64,000 nucleotides of DNA from Bacteriovoracaceae bacterium (GCA_018649885.1 JABIHA010000066.1:1-64000), one strand, 5' to 3'; shown: positions 1 to 9,549, numbered from the stretch's first letter. The notes: generated from the sequence alone by a model not told the origin. Program-made: numbers and translations.

Positions 1-492
1 ATCGAATTTACCCTCAATAACGATGATGGCAGGAACCTTGCTTCTTTAAGCCTAGCAGATGTTATACTTGTGGGAATTTCACGAACATCAAAAACGCCTC
101 TATCAATTTATCTCTCTTTACACGGTATAAAAGTGGTAAATGTCCCTCTTATTCACGGCGTAGAAGCCCCCAGTGAGCTACAAAAAGTCGATCAAAGAAA
201 AATTTTCGGACTCACAATTGACCCCGATACATTGCATGAAATTAGAAAAAATAGGCTCACTAGACTAGGCACAACTGGGCATAAGGGTGACTATGCTGAA
301 ATTTCTCGAGTAATCCAAGAAGTTGAATGGGCCAATGACATTTTCAAGCAAAATAAAAGATGGCCCGTTTTTAATGTCACTGGAAAAGCACTTGAAGAAA
401 CAGCCGCAGAGATAATGAAATTAATTAATATGAGAAAACAAAATATCTATAAGCAATCAAAAAAATACACAAAAGAAAAAGAAACTAAATAG
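1..492 (+). CDS. ppsR: PEP synthase regulatory kinase/pyrophosphorylase (DUF299), 5'-truncated
   Basis: The frame is open from base 1, so the start codon lies left of the window and only about 163 C-terminal residues are seen; the family is usually about 270 residues. Visible residues 22-34 carry the nucleotide-binding signature of the family (I-L-V-G-I-S-R-T-S-K-T-P-L), followed by the conserved segments KVVNVPL and IFGLTIDPDTL. The family phosphorylates (ADP-dependent) and dephosphorylates (Pi-dependent) a threonine of PEP synthase or pyruvate phosphate dikinase, switching gluconeogenic PEP formation. A GTG inside the frame at base 70 is codon 24, not a start. The gene converges on the kinase gene with a 9-base gap. 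Its classical target is not in this window. Confidence 0.85.
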   Translation: MEFTLNNDDGRNLASLSLADVILVGISRTSKTPLSIYLSLHGIKVVNVPLIHGVEAPSELQKVDQRKIFGLTIDPDTLHEIRKNRLTRLGTTGHKGDYAEISRVIQEVEWANDIFKQNKRWPVFNVTGKALEETAAEIMKLINMRKQNIYKQSKKYTKEKETK

Positions 493-501
493 AGATTTTG
501 T

Positions 502-2418
502 TTATTCGAGAGTAAGTCTTTTATCTTCTTCAATCTTAAATTTAATAGATCTTTCAGTTCCAAATTCAGGATTATAGATTTTAGCATCATAACTTCCCGC
601 TGGAAGTCTTTCAGGCTCATTTCTCACTGGAAGTCTTATTTCTTCCTCTTCATCATCAATTATGACCTTTAGAATTTGCCCAGGGTAGTAATTATTACTT
701 GTAGTAAGTTCACCGTAAACAACATCTTGAAGTGTGGGAATCAGCACTTTCTGTGGCTTACTGCTACCCAAGAAGAATGTTTTCGAGAAAGGTTTCTTGT
801 CTTCATCGACAATTTTCACTGTATATTCTTTATTTGCCTCAAGTTCGATTCCAACAACTTCATAATCGTAATCTTTACCATTAACATAAACATCTGCAAA
901 CGTTGGTAGGTTTTCAAGGAATAATCTTTGAGTCTCTATTTCAGGTGTATTGACTTCAACCTTTTCTACACCTTGATTACTTGCTGGCTGTCTATTAAGG
1001 CCAAGATATTCTTTTGCCTTATTAACAATTGGATCTTTCAGAACTCCAGCGATTGAAATAATAATTGCAACACTTGCAACTACTTTTATCAATTTTCTTC
1101 TTTTTTTGACTTTTCTTTGCTCTCTAATATCAACTTTTTTCGAGCCCTGCCCTTCTTTTTGCTGTTTTTCTTTTTCTGTCAAAGCGGTCTTGGCCTGATC
1201 TCTTTTTGCTTCTGTATTAGTTCTTTCAATTTCAAAGGCATCAGCTGTTTTGTCTTCACATACAACTCTTCCCGTTTTATCTTTTGTAAAACCAAAGTCA
1301 AAATCTTGTGCCTTATGAAGAAGAGTTTTCTTTGTTTGCTCACCTTGTTTACTGCCACCGCTATCCATGGAGAGACCAACTGCATCGCCATTAGGATTTT
1401 TTGCCATATCACTTAGAAAGTCTGTGATATCAACTTGTCCAAATTCATAGAATTTCTCTCTGTCACTTTTGATCTCTTCTGCAAAGAGTTTTTTAGCAAA
1501 CCTAGACAGATCAGTTGGATTAAAATCAGGATATTTAGAATACAAGAATTTAACAAGTGCTCTGTTGAATTCATCCATATTAGCAAAACGATCTTTTCTA
1601 TCTTTTTCCAGCGACTTCATAATTATGTCATCTAGCTCTTTTGGAACAACTGGATTAATTTTCGAAGGAGGAACGATTTTACATTCCTGAATTAGCTTTA
1701 AAACAGCGAGATCATTTTTCGCACTAAAATGTTTACGCCCACAAAGAAGTTCCCAAAGAGTAAGTCCAACTGCGAACTGATCATAATTATGATCAAGGTC
1801 AATGCCTTCGAGATACTCAGGTGCGAGATAGGGCATTTTCCCTTTGATCGTCCCCGCTTGGGTCGCTTCAGAGTTACTTTCTGCTTTTGCAATTCCAAAG
1901 TCAATAACCTTCACTGCCCCTTCATAGGTAATCATAATATTATGAGGAGAAATATCTCTGTGAATGATATTGGATTTTTTTCCACTTAGCTTATTTGTAA
2001 AATTATGAGCATAACTTAGGCCCTGACAAGTTTGAGAAATTATGTAAACTGAGATTTGAATTGGAAAAACAAATCCCTTTGACTTAAGACGGTCTAATAT
2101 CTGCTTAAGATTTTTCCCATCAACGTATTCCATTGCACAAAATAGCTGATTGTCGACTATGCCATAATCGTGAATCTTAGCAATATTTGGGTGATTCAAA
2201 CCAAAGGAAACTTTTATTTCATCAAGGAACATTGTTTTGTATGCAGGATCTTTTGAGTATTGAGGCTGAACCATCTTAATAGCATCAATTCGTTGAACAT
2301 CTTCACTCAAAAACCTGGCGCGACAAATCTTGGCCATACCGCCATCGACAAGATGATCAAGAAGAAGATATCTTCCAAATCTCTTTAAAATTAAATTGTC
2401 ATCGTGCTCATCTGACAT
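502..2418 (-). CDS. Membrane-anchored Hanks-type Ser/Thr protein kinase
   Basis: 638 residues. An N-terminal kinase domain spans about residues 15-290: ATP-lysine in DAIK (K48), catalytic HRD (153-155) with HRDISPHN, metal-binding DFG (173-175) and APE (199-201). The glycine loop reads VDGGMAKI, with the third glycine replaced, a common variant in related deltaproteobacterial kinases. A charged linker (about 350-442) precedes one membrane helix (about 444-460). The exported C-terminal part, with the stretch ADVYVNGKDYDYEVVGIEL, resembles a PEGA-type beta domain. The likely role is a signalling kinase with a cytoplasmic catalytic domain and a periplasmic sensor or anchor. It is last in a minus-strand series after a lipoprotein gene. 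Substrate unknown. Confidence 0.92.
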   Translation of the reverse strand: MSDEHDDNLILKRFGRYLLLDHLVDGGMAKICRARFLSEDVQRIDAIKMVQPQYSKDPAYKTMFLDEIKVSFGLNHPNIAKIHDYGIVDNQLFCAMEYVDGKNLKQILDRLKSKGFVFPIQISVYIISQTCQGLSYAHNFTNKLSGKKSNIIHRDISPHNIMITYEGAVKVIDFGIAKAESNSEATQAGTIKGKMPYLAPEYLEGIDLDHNYDQFAVGLTLWELLCGRKHFSAKNDLAVLKLIQECKIVPPSKINPVVPKELDDIIMKSLEKDRKDRFANMDEFNRALVKFLYSKYPDFNPTDLSRFAKKLFAEEIKSDREKFYEFGQVDITDFLSDMAKNPNGDAVGLSMDSGGSKQGEQTKKTLLHKAQDFDFGFTKDKTGRVVCEDKTADAFEIERTNTEAKRDQAKTALTEKEKQQKEGQGSKKVDIREQRKVKKRRKLIKVVASVAIIISIAGVLKDPIVNKAKEYLGLNRQPASNQGVEKVEVNTPEIETQRLFLENLPTFADVYVNGKDYDYEVVGIELEANKEYTVKIVDEDKKPFSKTFFLGSSKPQKVLIPTLQDVVYGELTTSNNYYPGQILKVIIDDEEEEIRLPVRNEPERLPAGSYDAKIYNPEFGTERSIKFKIEEDKRLTLE

Positions 2419-2429
2419 GAAGGTTTAAT

Positions 2430-2459
2430 CTCCTAATATACTCATCGGAGTCTTAGGAG
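2430..2459. promoter_or_regulatory. Inverted repeat upstream of the kinase gene
   Basis: CTCCTAA and TTAGGAG form 7-base arms separated by 16 bases. The element starts 11 bases upstream of the kinase start codon. It could be an operator or a 5'-UTR hairpin; nothing else supports either reading. Confidence 0.3.
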
Positions 2460-2493
2460 AAAAATTTAGAGCTGATTGATTTACTCAGGAATA

Positions 2494-3024
2494 TCAATTA
2501 CTTGACAGGTACTCTGTGTTATATCCAGGGACGGTGACCACGATTTGGCCATCTTTTAAATTTCCTTTCTGGCAAAATCCACTCACTTTATGTTGATTTA
2601 GCCCATAGGAAGGCCAGCTAGGGTGAGATTTCAAGTTCTTTGAAAAAGAATTTACAATAATTTCATTCAGTCCGTTTAGCTCTATGGTATTTCTAACTTC
2701 TGAATGGGACACTCGTTTAGCATCAAGTGAGTAACGAAGGGCCACAAAGAATTGATTACAACCTTTAACTAACTCTTTTTCATCATTAGAAAACCAAGCA
2801 AAATAGGGGCTGTCTTCACCAATCGGAGACCAAAGAACATCATATAGAAGGGTAAGCTCTTGCATCCAGGAAGTTCTTTCAAATCTCAGTTTACCCTTCC
2901 ATTTTTGGTCCGAGTAAACCCCTTCTTTAAAGGTCACTTTCCCACTAGTAACAAGATTCTTACTATAGTGTGAGCAAGAAGATAGAGCGATTATTGTAAA
3001 GATGAGAAAGCTAAAATACTTCAT
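2494..3024 (-). CDS. Predicted lipoprotein of unknown function
   Basis: 176 residues. A type II signal sequence with lipobox L-S-S-C (Cys17) predicts a lipid-anchored envelope protein. No family was recognised in the mature part, which has an aromatic-rich mixed alpha/beta composition (SWMQELTLLYDVLWSPIGED) and one further cysteine pair. The start codon overlaps the stop of the upstream hydrolase-like gene by 4 bases, indicating translational coupling in an operon that begins with the GYF_2/PilZ gene. Confidence 0.75.
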   Translation of the reverse strand: MKYFSFLIFTIIALSSCSHYSKNLVTSGKVTFKEGVYSDQKWKGKLRFERTSWMQELTLLYDVLWSPIGEDSPYFAWFSNDEKELVKGCNQFFVALRYSLDAKRVSHSEVRNTIELNGLNEIIVNSFSKNLKSHPSWPSYGLNQHKVSGFCQKGNLKDGQIVVTVPGYNTEYLSSN

Positions 3025-3992
3025 CCCTTAGGCCTCACTAATTCAGTTAACCAATTATAGATATCATTAAAAACTATTTCACTATTTAAGTCATTTAAAA
3101 TATCGTGGTGACCATCTGCGTACAATGAGAGTTTTTTATCATCAGTTGGTATCCCTTGGAAGAATAGCTCTGTAGTACTGGGACAATTAAGCTTTGTTTC
3201 ACCTGAAATAAGAAAAAGTGATGGGATATCAATATAATAAGCAAAACGTCGAAGTTGATCGCTTGATTTCATAATTTCATTAATTAATGAAAGGCTTATT
3301 TGTGAACTCACAAGCTGATCAGCCATATATTCATGCATCTTATTTTGATCTCTCGTTAAATTATAAACATCAATTGGAGATTTCAATTGAAATTTTGAAG
3401 AGGAAAATAGAGATTTTCCATACTTAAGAAGTCTACGACTGGATTTCTTTAAATCAAATGTAGGGTAGATAAATGGGTTTGTTAAAATCATAGATAAATT
3501 TTCAGTAGTTTCTAAATCGCTACGAAAATTAATGATCGTTTTAATAGTCATTAAACCACCCATTCCGGTCCCCATGAAAACATTGTGGGAAACTGGAAGT
3601 GTTGATGGATAACTATTAACAAAGTCTACAAAATCAAAGCAATACTCATCGAAAGATTTTATATAGGCACGGCTACCTGAACTCATTCCATGACCTTTGA
3701 GGTCAATTAATGAAACCACGATATTTTCGGGTATCATTTTCAATAGATAAGTTACAAAATCAAGATAGCGACCGTGATAATCAGCAATATCATGAACAAA
3801 CCACAAGTGAATAAGCTTCTCACTTGAGATATGTTTTTTAGGAGTGTATCTCTTAAAGAAAATACTTTCTCCACCATTTTTACTTCTAAAATTTCCTGTA
3901 GATTTGTGAAACCGCTCTTTCGGATTCCAACTCTCAGCTAGCTCTTCGGCGCTATGATTGATCTTCACCGTAGATATAGGAACGGATGACAT
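3021..3992 (-). CDS. Alpha/beta-hydrolase fold protein lacking the nucleophile serine
   Basis: 323 residues resembling the monoacylglycerol-lipase / serine aminopeptidase S33 group: segments HLWFVHDIADYHGRY, DLKGHGMSSGSR and the nucleophile-elbow region. The elbow reads G-T-G-M-G (141-145) instead of G-H-S-M-G, so Gly143 replaces the catalytic serine. The acid position (SGETKLNCP) also lacks the usual Asp, while the histidine region YADGHHDILND is kept. This suggests a non-catalytic binding or scaffold protein, or an altered mechanism. The start ATG has GAGGAG 8 bases upstream and lies 41 bases inside the preceding gene. The stop overlaps the following lipoprotein gene by 4 bases. No signal peptide is seen. 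Confidence 0.8.
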   Translation of the reverse strand: MSSVPISTVKINHSAEELAESWNPKERFHKSTGNFRSKNGGESIFFKRYTPKKHISSEKLIHLWFVHDIADYHGRYLDFVTYLLKMIPENIVVSLIDLKGHGMSSGSRAYIKSFDEYCFDFVDFVNSYPSTLPVSHNVFMGTGMGGLMTIKTIINFRSDLETTENLSMILTNPFIYPTFDLKKSSRRLLKYGKSLFSSSKFQLKSPIDVYNLTRDQNKMHEYMADQLVSSQISLSLINEIMKSSDQLRRFAYYIDIPSLFLISGETKLNCPSTTELFFQGIPTDDKKLSLYADGHHDILNDLNSEIVFNDIYNWLTELVRPKG

Positions 3993-4770
3993 TTAAGGAC
4001 TCCTCACCTAAATTAATAAACCTAAATGAAAACCCCTGATTTCCATCAAGCAACCTTACCACTTCTCCCGAAGCAACAAAATGAAAATTACTATTTTCCG
4101 GGTGCACATTTACAGAAATCTTATCTCCAGCTTTTCCTGGAAATTGATTTACAAGTATTTGCATCCCTCCAATAGAAACATCCCTGCAAAGTCCTTCAAA
4201 CAATTTCTCATTGTCATGAAAAAATAACCGCGCTACAAATGGTCTTCTCGGGTATTCTCTTCTATCACTATCATCGACCTCTGGTGGATCTTTTTGAAAT
4301 AAACTTTTATAAATTGGAACATCAGCAAGCATTGTCCAATTTGAAAGTCCTCTGCACCAAACAAAAGTTTTTCCATTGACCCTGCTTTTTTCAAATAAAT
4401 CGACAAGAAGGCTCAGTGAGTATGGTCCATAGTGAGAACCTGAGGTTCCGCGATCCTTTCCTGTGAGAACAAAAAATTTCTTTTCTTCTTTGTCTACGCT
4501 ATTCCAATCAAATTCTTCAGCACTATCTGTATCAACGGGATAATCGCTATCCACTTGCAAACTGCTGTTTTCAGACTGATAGCTGCTCTCGCCTGAGATA
4601 AGTTGATAGAATTTTTCTATATCTTTTATTTTCGACCAGTTCTCAAAGCCCTTAGTCCATACATAATCATCAACGCCTAGACGACTAGAATTTATAAAGC
4701 TAATTAGCTCTTCTTCTGAAACCGGACCTACTCTTTGTCCACTTTCAACATAATACCAATTTGAGCTCAT
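3952..4770 (-). CDS. Double GYF_2 (DUF4339) - PilZ fusion protein
   Basis: 272 residues. Two GYF_2-like domains come first: residues 3-55 (WYYVESGQRVGPVSEEEL, then VWTKGFENW) and about 102-160 (GPYSLSLLVDLFEKSR, then VWCRGLSNW). A C-terminal PilZ domain follows (about 170-265) with the c-di-GMP-binding signatures RREYPRR and DVSIGG. GYF_2 domains are thought to bind peptides or partner proteins, and PilZ responds to c-di-GMP, so this is probably a cytoplasmic c-di-GMP-responsive adaptor. It is first in an operon with the degenerate hydrolase, a lipoprotein and perhaps the kinase. Its 3' end overlaps the hydrolase gene by 41 bases. Confidence 0.88.
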   Translation of the reverse strand: MSSNWYYVESGQRVGPVSEEELISFINSSRLGVDDYVWTKGFENWSKIKDIEKFYQLISGESSYQSENSSLQVDSDYPVDTDSAEEFDWNSVDKEEKKFFVLTGKDRGTSGSHYGPYSLSLLVDLFEKSRVNGKTFVWCRGLSNWTMLADVPIYKSLFQKDPPEVDDSDRREYPRRPFVARLFFHDNEKLFEGLCRDVSIGGMQILVNQFPGKAGDKISVNVHPENSNFHFVASGEVVRLLDGNQGFSFRFINLGEESLNVIRSYIYGEDQS

Positions 4771-4929
4771 AAATTTCCCTCAACTCTGCGTTTTCTTTAA
4801 TTTTACCCCCTATTCAAGAAATTGTTTGCCTTGGAAATTCTTTCCCAAATTATGGGAGTAAAAATGTTTTTTATCCACTATATCAAGTATGAAATCCAAT
4901 TAACCGAATGGTCTTGAGCGAGGGAGAAC

Positions 4930-6369
4930 ATGGGTAACAAAATATTTAAATTGATTTTATTTACCATCATACTTGGGCTACTTGCTTGCTCTAAGGAAAG
5001 TTTTTCGCCAACAGAAAACACTGAAAGCTACTCCACAGCAGATGCACTTATAAATTCTCAATCAAGTTGTGCACAGCATACTCTTGTTAAGCCAGAGGTT
5101 GACCTTTTAATTCTATGGGATAACTCTGGAAGCTCACTTCTAATTGACGCTAATACTAAGTCATCAATTGTTAGTGCCATTGGGAATATCTCCGAGGATT
5201 TTAGTTATAGAATGCTCATGGCCCCTCTGATTAAACCGGCCTCTGATGAATTAAAATACTATACAAATGACAATGATGATCTCAGTGGAGGCTATTCAAT
5301 TTCAAATATTGCAAGCCTTACTGCCTTTAGCACCGTTTCAGGTGGCTCAATTGAAAAAGGCTTTGAGAGATCCTACGATCTTCTAAATAGTCATAAATCT
5401 ACTTTTTTTAGAAGTGGTGCTTACCACATAGTTGTAATTATCTCTAATGAAGATGATGACTATTATGATGAAGACGACGATACGTCCTACTGGGTCAATG
5501 CCAGAGCACAGGTGGACTACAATAACTGGAAATCAAGTTTTGATTCTCTAAAAAGTAGCTTAAACACATCAATGTTTAGATTTATTTCTATCCAACCTCA
5601 TTCATCATCAGGCGATTGCACTAATCCTCCTCATCACCGCTATCGTGATATGTCTAATGAGTTTTATGGACAAACATCTGAGGATTATTCTGGAGGTGCC
5701 ACAGATCAAAATGGCAGAACTTATCCAGACTCATACGACTTATGTACCACTGAACACGCTCAACTCTTTGATGGGCTCTATAGCAGTATTCAATCAACCG
5801 TGCAATCTCACGTCTATGAGTACTGGCTAGTAGATGAAACAACTAGCCCGACAGTGAGTTGGGACACAGATTCCCTTGCCGTCAGCGACCTGTATGGAAG
5901 TACTATTCCTGAAAGTGACACTAATGGTTTTAAATATGTTGGCTATAAATATAATCAGTACACAAGAGCTGGATACTATGTTGATTCATCCTTTACAGAG
6001 GATGAGGGTGAAGAAATGACAGGCCACTTTATTCAACTTGTTGGAAACTATGCTCCCACGGCCTCTAGCAGGATTCAATATCCAAACTGCCTTTTCATTA
6101 CAACTTCCAACCCTATAGACACCTATGGCTACGTCTATATTAGCGAAGAACCAGATGCGAGCACCATTGAGCTGACAATCAACGGAGCCGCTGTATCACA
6201 AAGTAATTCCAACGGATGGCAATATATTGGCTATCAAACCAATCTCAATATGAAAGTCTCTGGCTCTCCAGGGATGTACCGAACTGGCTATTTTTTACAA
6301 TTATTTGGTAACGCTCAGTACTCCAATGGAGCTTCCGTTAGTGTCCGTTATATAAGGGCTTCAAATTAG
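4930..6369 (+). CDS. von Willebrand factor A-like lipoprotein
   Basis: 479 residues. A lipoprotein signal ends at lipobox L-L-A-C (Cys20). A vWA-like domain follows (about 57-300) with a MIDAS motif D-N-S-G-S at 64-68 and a very acidic loop (SNEDDDYYDEDDD) near 172-185 that could bind divalent metal. The C-terminal part contains two related beta-rich segments, each with a G-(F/W)-(K/Q)-Y-(V/I)-G-Y-(K/Q) motif and a later Y-(Y/F)-(V/L) strand, suggesting an internal repeat. The probable role is a surface or periplasmic adhesion or protein-binding lipoprotein. The start ATG has a strong AGGGAG site. It is divergent from the GYF_2/PilZ operon. Confidence 0.8.
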   Translation: MGNKIFKLILFTIILGLLACSKESFSPTENTESYSTADALINSQSSCAQHTLVKPEVDLLILWDNSGSSLLIDANTKSSIVSAIGNISEDFSYRMLMAPLIKPASDELKYYTNDNDDLSGGYSISNIASLTAFSTVSGGSIEKGFERSYDLLNSHKSTFFRSGAYHIVVIISNEDDDYYDEDDDTSYWVNARAQVDYNNWKSSFDSLKSSLNTSMFRFISIQPHSSSGDCTNPPHHRYRDMSNEFYGQTSEDYSGGATDQNGRTYPDSYDLCTTEHAQLFDGLYSSIQSTVQSHVYEYWLVDETTSPTVSWDTDSLAVSDLYGSTIPESDTNGFKYVGYKYNQYTRAGYYVDSSFTEDEGEEMTGHFIQLVGNYAPTASSRIQYPNCLFITTSNPIDTYGYVYISEEPDASTIELTINGAAVSQSNSNGWQYIGYQTNLNMKVSGSPGMYRTGYFLQLFGNAQYSNGASVSVRYIRASN

Positions 6370-6474
6370 TTAACAATCAATTTTTCAACTTGTAAAAAGT
6401 TCTGAGATCATCATAAATCATTGATAATTCAATATTTCATTCCTAAATTGCCTTTAGAAATAAAGGATTCAAAA

Positions 6475-8976
6475 ATGCTAATTAGACTCACGACTACCTT
6501 GTTAATATCATTACTTTTCCTGGCAAATTTAAAAGCAAATACCTTTCCAATCGAATTTGGCGATAACTTTGTCTCGCCCCAAAAAGGTGTTCCGTTCAAA
6601 GGCACTAGATTAAGACTCAAAGATCATAACCAATATTCAAGCTTCTCAGAAAAATCATTAGAATTGAAATTCTTAATCGACAAGCTTGGAACAAAAAATC
6701 AAGTTCTCTATTTTCAAGACCCAGAGACCTATCCCTTTCACTATCAGCTGGCAGGAGCTCTTGATGGCACTGAATATGATAGAACTAGCTTTGCGAGTAT
6801 GTGCCAAGCACTTAAAAAGCGCTTTCTCTGTGGATATATAAAGTATGTTCCCTATGACGAAGAAAGGAAGTTCCAAAAACTAGGTTATCTTTGGTCAGTT
6901 CCAGAACACACCTTGCTTACCGTAACCGAAATCACTTCAGCTCAAAAGATTTTAAAGACCAACCTACCATTTAAAGAACTTTGGGATATGATAGGTGGCG
7001 GCGGTCTCTCATACAAATTCAGCACCTTTTGGATGCCTCAAGGGAGTGAACAAAAACTAATGGCCACAAACCCTAAACTTAACAGTACCCCTATAGTTTT
7101 CCCAGAAGACTTGATTAAAAAAGGTGAGGAAAAAATTCTCAATTTTGGATTTACTGTGGGCCTACTTCGTGAATACAAAAAAAATGAGTCCCAAAAATTG
7201 TTGCCTTCTCCTACTGATATCGTTCTCCTTGACTACCTTCCGCTTGATCTTCCACCAGTTGCTGGAGTTATTACCTCAGTAGACCAACCTGAGCTAAGCC
7301 ATATTAACCTTCTCAGTAAGAATAGAGGAACACCCAATGTCTATATTGAAGGTGTTCTCGGGGATCCAAAATATCTAGGCCTTGTAGGAAAATTGGTTAA
7401 ATTCAGAGTTAGATATGGAAGTGTGGCCATCCTTCCAGCAACAATGGAAGAGTTCGAAAGATTCTGGTCCGTGAAACGTCCCGATAAAGTAAGCAATATC
7501 TCATACAACGCAAACTACCAGGAAATTGAAAATCTTGAAACCACAAGCCTCTCCCGAGATCAACTTAAATCGATATTCGGATCGAAGGCAACGAATCTAG
7601 CAACACTTTCGAAGATAGACGGCATAGGAACACCTGATTTTATTTTTGGAGTTCCATTTTCCTTTTACCAGACCCATATGGAAAACTCAGGGTTGCAATC
7701 TCAATTAAGCGATCTTCTTAGTAATACTAGTTTTAAAGAAAGCTCTGCCATAAGAGAAGAAAAGCTAAAAGAATTCAGAAAGAAAATAAAGAAGTCGGTA
7801 ATAGATCCTCATCTTTTAGAAAAAATCAGAGAAATCCTTATTTCTCGTGGCCACGATGGTAAGCCTGTTAGATTTAGATCCTCATCAAATGTAGAAGACT
7901 TAGAATTTTTTAATGGAGCAGGTCTATACAGCTCTAAAACTGGCTACGCCAATCCACCAACTCCAGAAGAAGGAAAAAAGCATAAGTCTATACAAAGAGC
8001 AATTCTAAAAGTGTGGGCAAGTCTGTGGAACTTTCAGGCTTTTGAAGAAAGAGAATTTTACAAAATAAACCACCATCTTAGTGCCATGGGAATTCTTATC
8101 CATCCAGCATTCCCATCTTCAGTTGAACTGGCAAATGGTGTCGCCTTAACAAGAAAAGATAGATATGGATTCTATGCTAATATTTCTATCGCCGAAGGTG
8201 ATAAAAGCATCACAAATCCAGATTTAGATGACCTGCGAGCTAGCTTTAAAATAATGGCCAGCATTTCTTTTCACGACAATATCCTCAAAGTAAAAAGTCC
8301 GAGTGATGATTATTTGAAAATCATATCAAAGGACAAGCTAGAATCTCTTGTTAAACAATTCCAAAGTGCCCATAGTGAGCTCGAAAAAAGCCATACATTA
8401 AAATCTGGTGACAATATGGATATTGAATTTAAACTTGTATCAGAAACTAAGAAAATAATGCTCAAACAAATTAGACCATCCAAGTTAAATACAGCAGTCT
8501 ATGGACTTCCTACTGAAGAGTTAAAAAGCAGAAAATCATATATTGATAGACAAAAATCTGCCCCTTATATCTATAGAAGCCATTGTGTTTCAAACAAACT
8601 TGAGTACTTTGAAGAAAACTATGGAACTAAAGACAGAGAGCCAGGTACTGGCCACGTATTAATCTCCCTGAAGCAGGATATTATGGGGATAGGAAAAGCA
8701 GGTGATCAGTTTGAATTTTTTAACGGCGAAGATCAAACCTATATAGGCCATCCTTTTATGCACCATGGCCCCTACGATTTGTCTCTCAATGCTCCTAAGC
8801 ATCCAGTCATTCAAGACTTCCAGGTGATACCAGGAGGAGGTATAACCATTAATGGTCATATTAGTGGAGGCAGCCTTAAGGGACCAATGGGACAATGTGA
8901 TCATGAAGATATTTTTGAAAACCACCCAGTGATACTAGAAATGGAAATGAAAGAAATAATTGGAGCACCCTGGTAA
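6475..8976 (+). CDS. Exported PEP/pyruvate-binding (dikinase-like) protein
   Basis: 833 residues from ATG 6475, chosen over an upstream in-frame TTG at 6421 because AAGGA precedes it and it gives a clean signal peptide (residues 1-21, ending LANLKA). A swivelling phosphohistidine domain lies near residue 276, with His in the segment QPELSHINLLSKNRGTP. A PPDK_N / ATP-grasp-like nucleotide domain follows at about 366-670 (GSKATNLATL; VRFRSSSNVEDLEF). Having the His domain before the nucleotide domain resembles glucan water dikinases rather than PEP synthase. The product is predicted to leave the cytoplasm, where ATP or PEP would be scarce, so its substrate is unclear. It appears to be monocistronic. 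Confidence 0.8.
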   Translation: MLIRLTTTLLISLLFLANLKANTFPIEFGDNFVSPQKGVPFKGTRLRLKDHNQYSSFSEKSLELKFLIDKLGTKNQVLYFQDPETYPFHYQLAGALDGTEYDRTSFASMCQALKKRFLCGYIKYVPYDEERKFQKLGYLWSVPEHTLLTVTEITSAQKILKTNLPFKELWDMIGGGGLSYKFSTFWMPQGSEQKLMATNPKLNSTPIVFPEDLIKKGEEKILNFGFTVGLLREYKKNESQKLLPSPTDIVLLDYLPLDLPPVAGVITSVDQPELSHINLLSKNRGTPNVYIEGVLGDPKYLGLVGKLVKFRVRYGSVAILPATMEEFERFWSVKRPDKVSNISYNANYQEIENLETTSLSRDQLKSIFGSKATNLATLSKIDGIGTPDFIFGVPFSFYQTHMENSGLQSQLSDLLSNTSFKESSAIREEKLKEFRKKIKKSVIDPHLLEKIREILISRGHDGKPVRFRSSSNVEDLEFFNGAGLYSSKTGYANPPTPEEGKKHKSIQRAILKVWASLWNFQAFEEREFYKINHHLSAMGILIHPAFPSSVELANGVALTRKDRYGFYANISIAEGDKSITNPDLDDLRASFKIMASISFHDNILKVKSPSDDYLKIISKDKLESLVKQFQSAHSELEKSHTLKSGDNMDIEFKLVSETKKIMLKQIRPSKLNTAVYGLPTEELKSRKSYIDRQKSAPYIYRSHCVSNKLEYFEENYGTKDREPGTGHVLISLKQDIMGIGKAGDQFEFFNGEDQTYIGHPFMHHGPYDLSLNAPKHPVIQDFQVIPGGGITINGHISGGSLKGPMGQCDHEDIFENHPVILEMEMKEIIGAPW

Positions 8977-9032
8977 GTGCTAATTAATTTAAGGCACAAC
9001 CTCAACAATTTGAGGTAGTGCCTAGAGAGTTA

Positions 9033-9380
9033 TTAATCGTTTGAAGTATTTCTATAGATACATTTTTTATTAAATTTATAAACAATCCTTCCTGCATAAC
9101 TGCCAGCTGGCATTTTATATTCACTGGCGTAAATAACTACCGCCCGATCAGTTTGAGGAAGCCTTTTAAGCTTGCTCAGGCAATCTTTAAATTCTCTTAA
9201 ATCTGGATTATAGAGATCATAAAATGGAATTGTAGACCCATCAAACATACTAACACTTTCTATCTTATATATATTTGAAGTGATCTTCGACATCCTGCTG
9301 TACTGAGTTATTTTTAAAACTTTTCCCCAAGCAAAGCTTGAAAGGCTTAATAGAGTAATGATTAGCATTGTTTTTTTCAT
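9033..9380 (-). CDS. Small secreted protein of unknown function
   Basis: 115 residues from ATG 9380. This start is preferred over ATG 9401 because GGAGG lies 7 bases upstream and the product then begins directly with a signal peptide (MKKTMLIITLLSLSSFAWG). The mature part is about 96 residues, basic, with two cysteines that could form a disulfide. No family recognised. It stands alone, convergent with the exported dikinase-like gene. Confidence 0.7.
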   Translation of the reverse strand: MKKTMLIITLLSLSSFAWGKVLKITQYSRMSKITSNIYKIESVSMFDGSTIPFYDLYNPDLREFKDCLSKLKRLPQTDRAVVIYASEYKMPAGSYAGRIVYKFNKKCIYRNTSND

Positions 9381-9549
9381 CGAGGGACCTCCTATAGTCA
9401 TTGATGTAAGTATCTAATATTAATATGTGCCAGATCAAATTCAACCGAGTGAATTCCTTTAATGTTTCACCAGTTAGATTCAAAAATTGAGTAAAATAGT
9501 TAGAGATACATATACAGCAAAATCAGGTTATCATTTGGATAACTGAAGA

